Shown in pieces: positions 5,385 to 6,378 of a stretch of 6,378 nucleotides of DNA. Numbering within the stretch: the first letter of the stretch is position 1; every line of letters starts with the position of its first letter. Origin of the DNA: Acidobacteriota bacterium (lineage in GTDB: Bacteria; Acidobacteriota; Blastocatellia; Pyrinomonadales; Pyrinomonadaceae). The notes below the pieces were generated by a model. That model worked only from the letters and a program-made list of their open reading frames with translations. It was not told where the DNA came from and did no database searches. The stretch spans positions 1-6,378 of the forward strand of contig JACCYR010000136.1 of NCBI GenBank assembly GCA_013696385.1, in the 5' to 3' direction. The position numbers and the translations under genes were made by a program.

Positions 5385-5457
5385 AATGCAGAAACACGCA
5401 CGAAGTAAGTGTGTTCTGAAATTCTACACACTTACTTCGTGCGTGTTTCTGCATTTT
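5383..5457. repeat. Perfect 32-bp inverted repeat with 11-nt loop between convergent genes
   Basis: Bases 5383-5414 are the exact reverse complement of 5426-5457, around an 11-nt spacer. Each arm contains ACGCAC, GAAGTAA, GTGTGT (5396-5414 in the left arm), which can itself fold as a 6-bp mini-hairpin with one G-T pair. The element starts inside the TAA stop of the upstream gene and ends one base before the stop of the convergent gene, so it forms the entire intergenic region. Perfect arm identity and nested palindromes suggest a REP- or MITE-like element captured here. Confidence 0.92.
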
Positions 5458-5459
5458 TT
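5383..5459. terminator. Bidirectional intrinsic terminator formed by the inverted repeat
   Basis: On the + strand the hairpin base is followed by a run of six T (5454-5459). On the minus strand the stem is followed by four T. Placed tail-to-tail between two convergent stops, it would end transcription from both sides. The 32-bp stem is far longer than needed for termination alone. Confidence 0.7.
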
Positions 5460-6378
5460 ATTGTTTGGGTTTATTTATCGGTTTCTTGTTTTCAATTTTA
5501 TTTATCGGCTGATTTTCCACACAATTTTTAGCGATTGCCAAAACCGCCAATGTGCGAAAGTATTTATCTTGTAAATTTTGAGCATTCGAGAGCGACAGTT
5601 CAAAATCCTTTTTGCTGATTTCCTCAAAAGCCGTTTCCAGATTAAATCCCGGCGTATTAAAGACGGCATAATGAGCAAAATCTTTTCCTTTAATTTGGCT
5701 ATAGACAGCCGTTGTGAAAATATCGGGATTTTCGAGTTTGTTGATAGTTCTGATTGCTTCGCCGAGTTCGGTTAAAGCGTTGTAATGATTAAACTTCTCA
5801 TAGATAAAAGCCAATCCGAGCAAAACCTGAGCTTTTTCCACCGAATCGTCGGCTTTGTGCGCGAGTTTTGCGACTTCCAGAAGAATGTCGTTTGCTTCCG
5901 ACTGCTGGCTGACGTTTTTTAACTGCGCTTCGGCAATACCGAAATACAAAATTGCTTTATGTTCGATGTCATCAACTTTATCGGCATATTTTTTCGCCTC
6001 GGCAAAGCGGCTTTCTTTGGTCGCAAGTTCTGAACGCTTGAAATAAAGATAATTTTCCGCGCTTTCGCGCACCGTTTCATCTTTAATTTTATCGAGCCAA
6101 GTGGCGGCTTTCGCAAAGGCTTCTTCGGTTTTAGGACTTAACACAAGCGAAACAATTAAATCATCGGTGAGTTTTCCTTCGGAGTCGGCTTCCTCTAATC
6201 TTTTTAATCGTTCCTCAAAACTTGACCCGAATTTTTCATACATTTTTTGCGAGTTTTCCAGATTTTTCCGCGCTTCTGCGCTCATCTGACCGTTGGCTTT
6301 GGCTTTAACAGATGAAAAACGCTCGAAAAGATTTGGAAATTTTTGCAGAACAATCGGCTCAATATCCTGTAAAGCACT
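5458..6378 (-). CDS. Helical-repeat (TPR-like) protein, C-terminal part (5' end outside window)
   Basis: The frame is open from the right edge of the window. Thirty-one codons upstream of the internal Met at 6285 remain free of stops and similar in style (for example LQKFPNLFERF), so the true start lies beyond the window. At least 306 residues are visible. The chain is charged and helical, with repeated units of the type A-x-x-(L/I)-x-D-x-x-x-(R/K)-x-A followed by an amphipathic helix. Examples are IKDETVRESA, VDDIEHKAI, ADDSVEKAQ and LQDKYFRTLA, roughly 37-52 residues apart. This suggests a TPR-like or alpha-solenoid scaffold for protein contacts. The end is a Lys/Pro/Asn-rich tail with KIENKKPINKPKQ. 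No catalytic motif or membrane helix is seen in this part, and the missing N-terminus may carry a signal or another domain. Its stop abuts the inverted repeat shared with the coiled-coil gene. Confidence 0.78.
   Translation of the reverse strand, partial: SALQDIEPIVLQKFPNLFERFSSVKAKANGQMSAEARKNLENSQKMYEKFGSSFEERLKRLEEADSEGKLTDDLIVSLVLSPKTEEAFAKAATWLDKIKDETVRESAENYLYFKRSELATKESRFAEAKKYADKVDDIEHKAILYFGIAEAQLKNVSQQSEANDILLEVAKLAHKADDSVEKAQVLLGLAFIYEKFNHYNALTELGEAIRTINKLENPDIFTTAVYSQIKGKDFAHYAVFNTPGFNLETAFEEISKKDFELSLSNAQNLQDKYFRTLAVLAIAKNCVENQPINKIENKKPINKPKQ

Noticed and set aside
5311..5574. Plus-strand frame spanning the hairpin region
   Set aside because: It is a shifted frame of the coiled-coil gene that runs through the inverted repeat into the antisense of the next gene.

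Overview
The window looks like chromosomal DNA from a Gram-negative, somewhat AT-leaning bacterium. The style of the genes and repeats suggests Acidobacteriota, possibly Blastocatellia/Pyrinomonadaceae. That guess rests on the SecG sequence (LLQPGKTDAG followed by an Asn/Ala-rich tail), the AATCCAA-type heptamer repeats and the helical-repeat proteins. It comes from memory of such genomes and was not checked by a search.

Layout. Bases 1-611 hold the C-terminal part of argininosuccinate lyase (argH). A 134-nt gap follows, filled mainly by a long imperfect hairpin built from 10-bp units. Next come tilS (tRNA-Ile lysidine synthetase), tpiA (triosephosphate isomerase), secG (Sec translocon subunit, TTG start) and a tRNA-Leu(GAG) gene, all on the + strand. 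Convergent to these is a minus-strand ABC-type ATPase with a TOBE-like C-terminus (3252-4226). Divergent from it are an 88-residue glycine-rich hydrophobic protein and a secreted coiled-coil protein, possibly an operon. The window ends with a convergent minus-strand helical-repeat protein whose frame stays open to the edge. No gene-free stretch exceeds 300 bases; the longest gaps are 612-745 and 4227-4347.

How the genes work together. The left half is core metabolism and information processing: arginine synthesis, decoding of the AUA codon, glycolysis, protein export and a tRNA for CUC/CUU codons. secG followed by tRNA-Leu(GAG) matches the secG-leuU neighbourhood known in E. coli, and tpiA-secG is a common bacterial pair, so this looks like an old syntenic block. 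The right half is accessory or lineage-specific and has no confident function.

Most unusual points. (1) tilS carries a 75-nt in-frame insert made of ten 7-bp repeat units plus a 5-nt spacer, translated as a Lys/Ser/Gln-rich loop. (2) The ABC ATPase keeps its A-loop and Walker A but has lost the Q-loop, the signature motif, the Walker B glutamate and the H-loop histidine in an intact frame, as expected for an ABC pseudoenzyme. (3) A perfect 32-bp inverted repeat with an 11-nt loop fills the whole gap between two convergent stop codons. No CRISPR array, insertion sequence, phage gene or defence system was seen.
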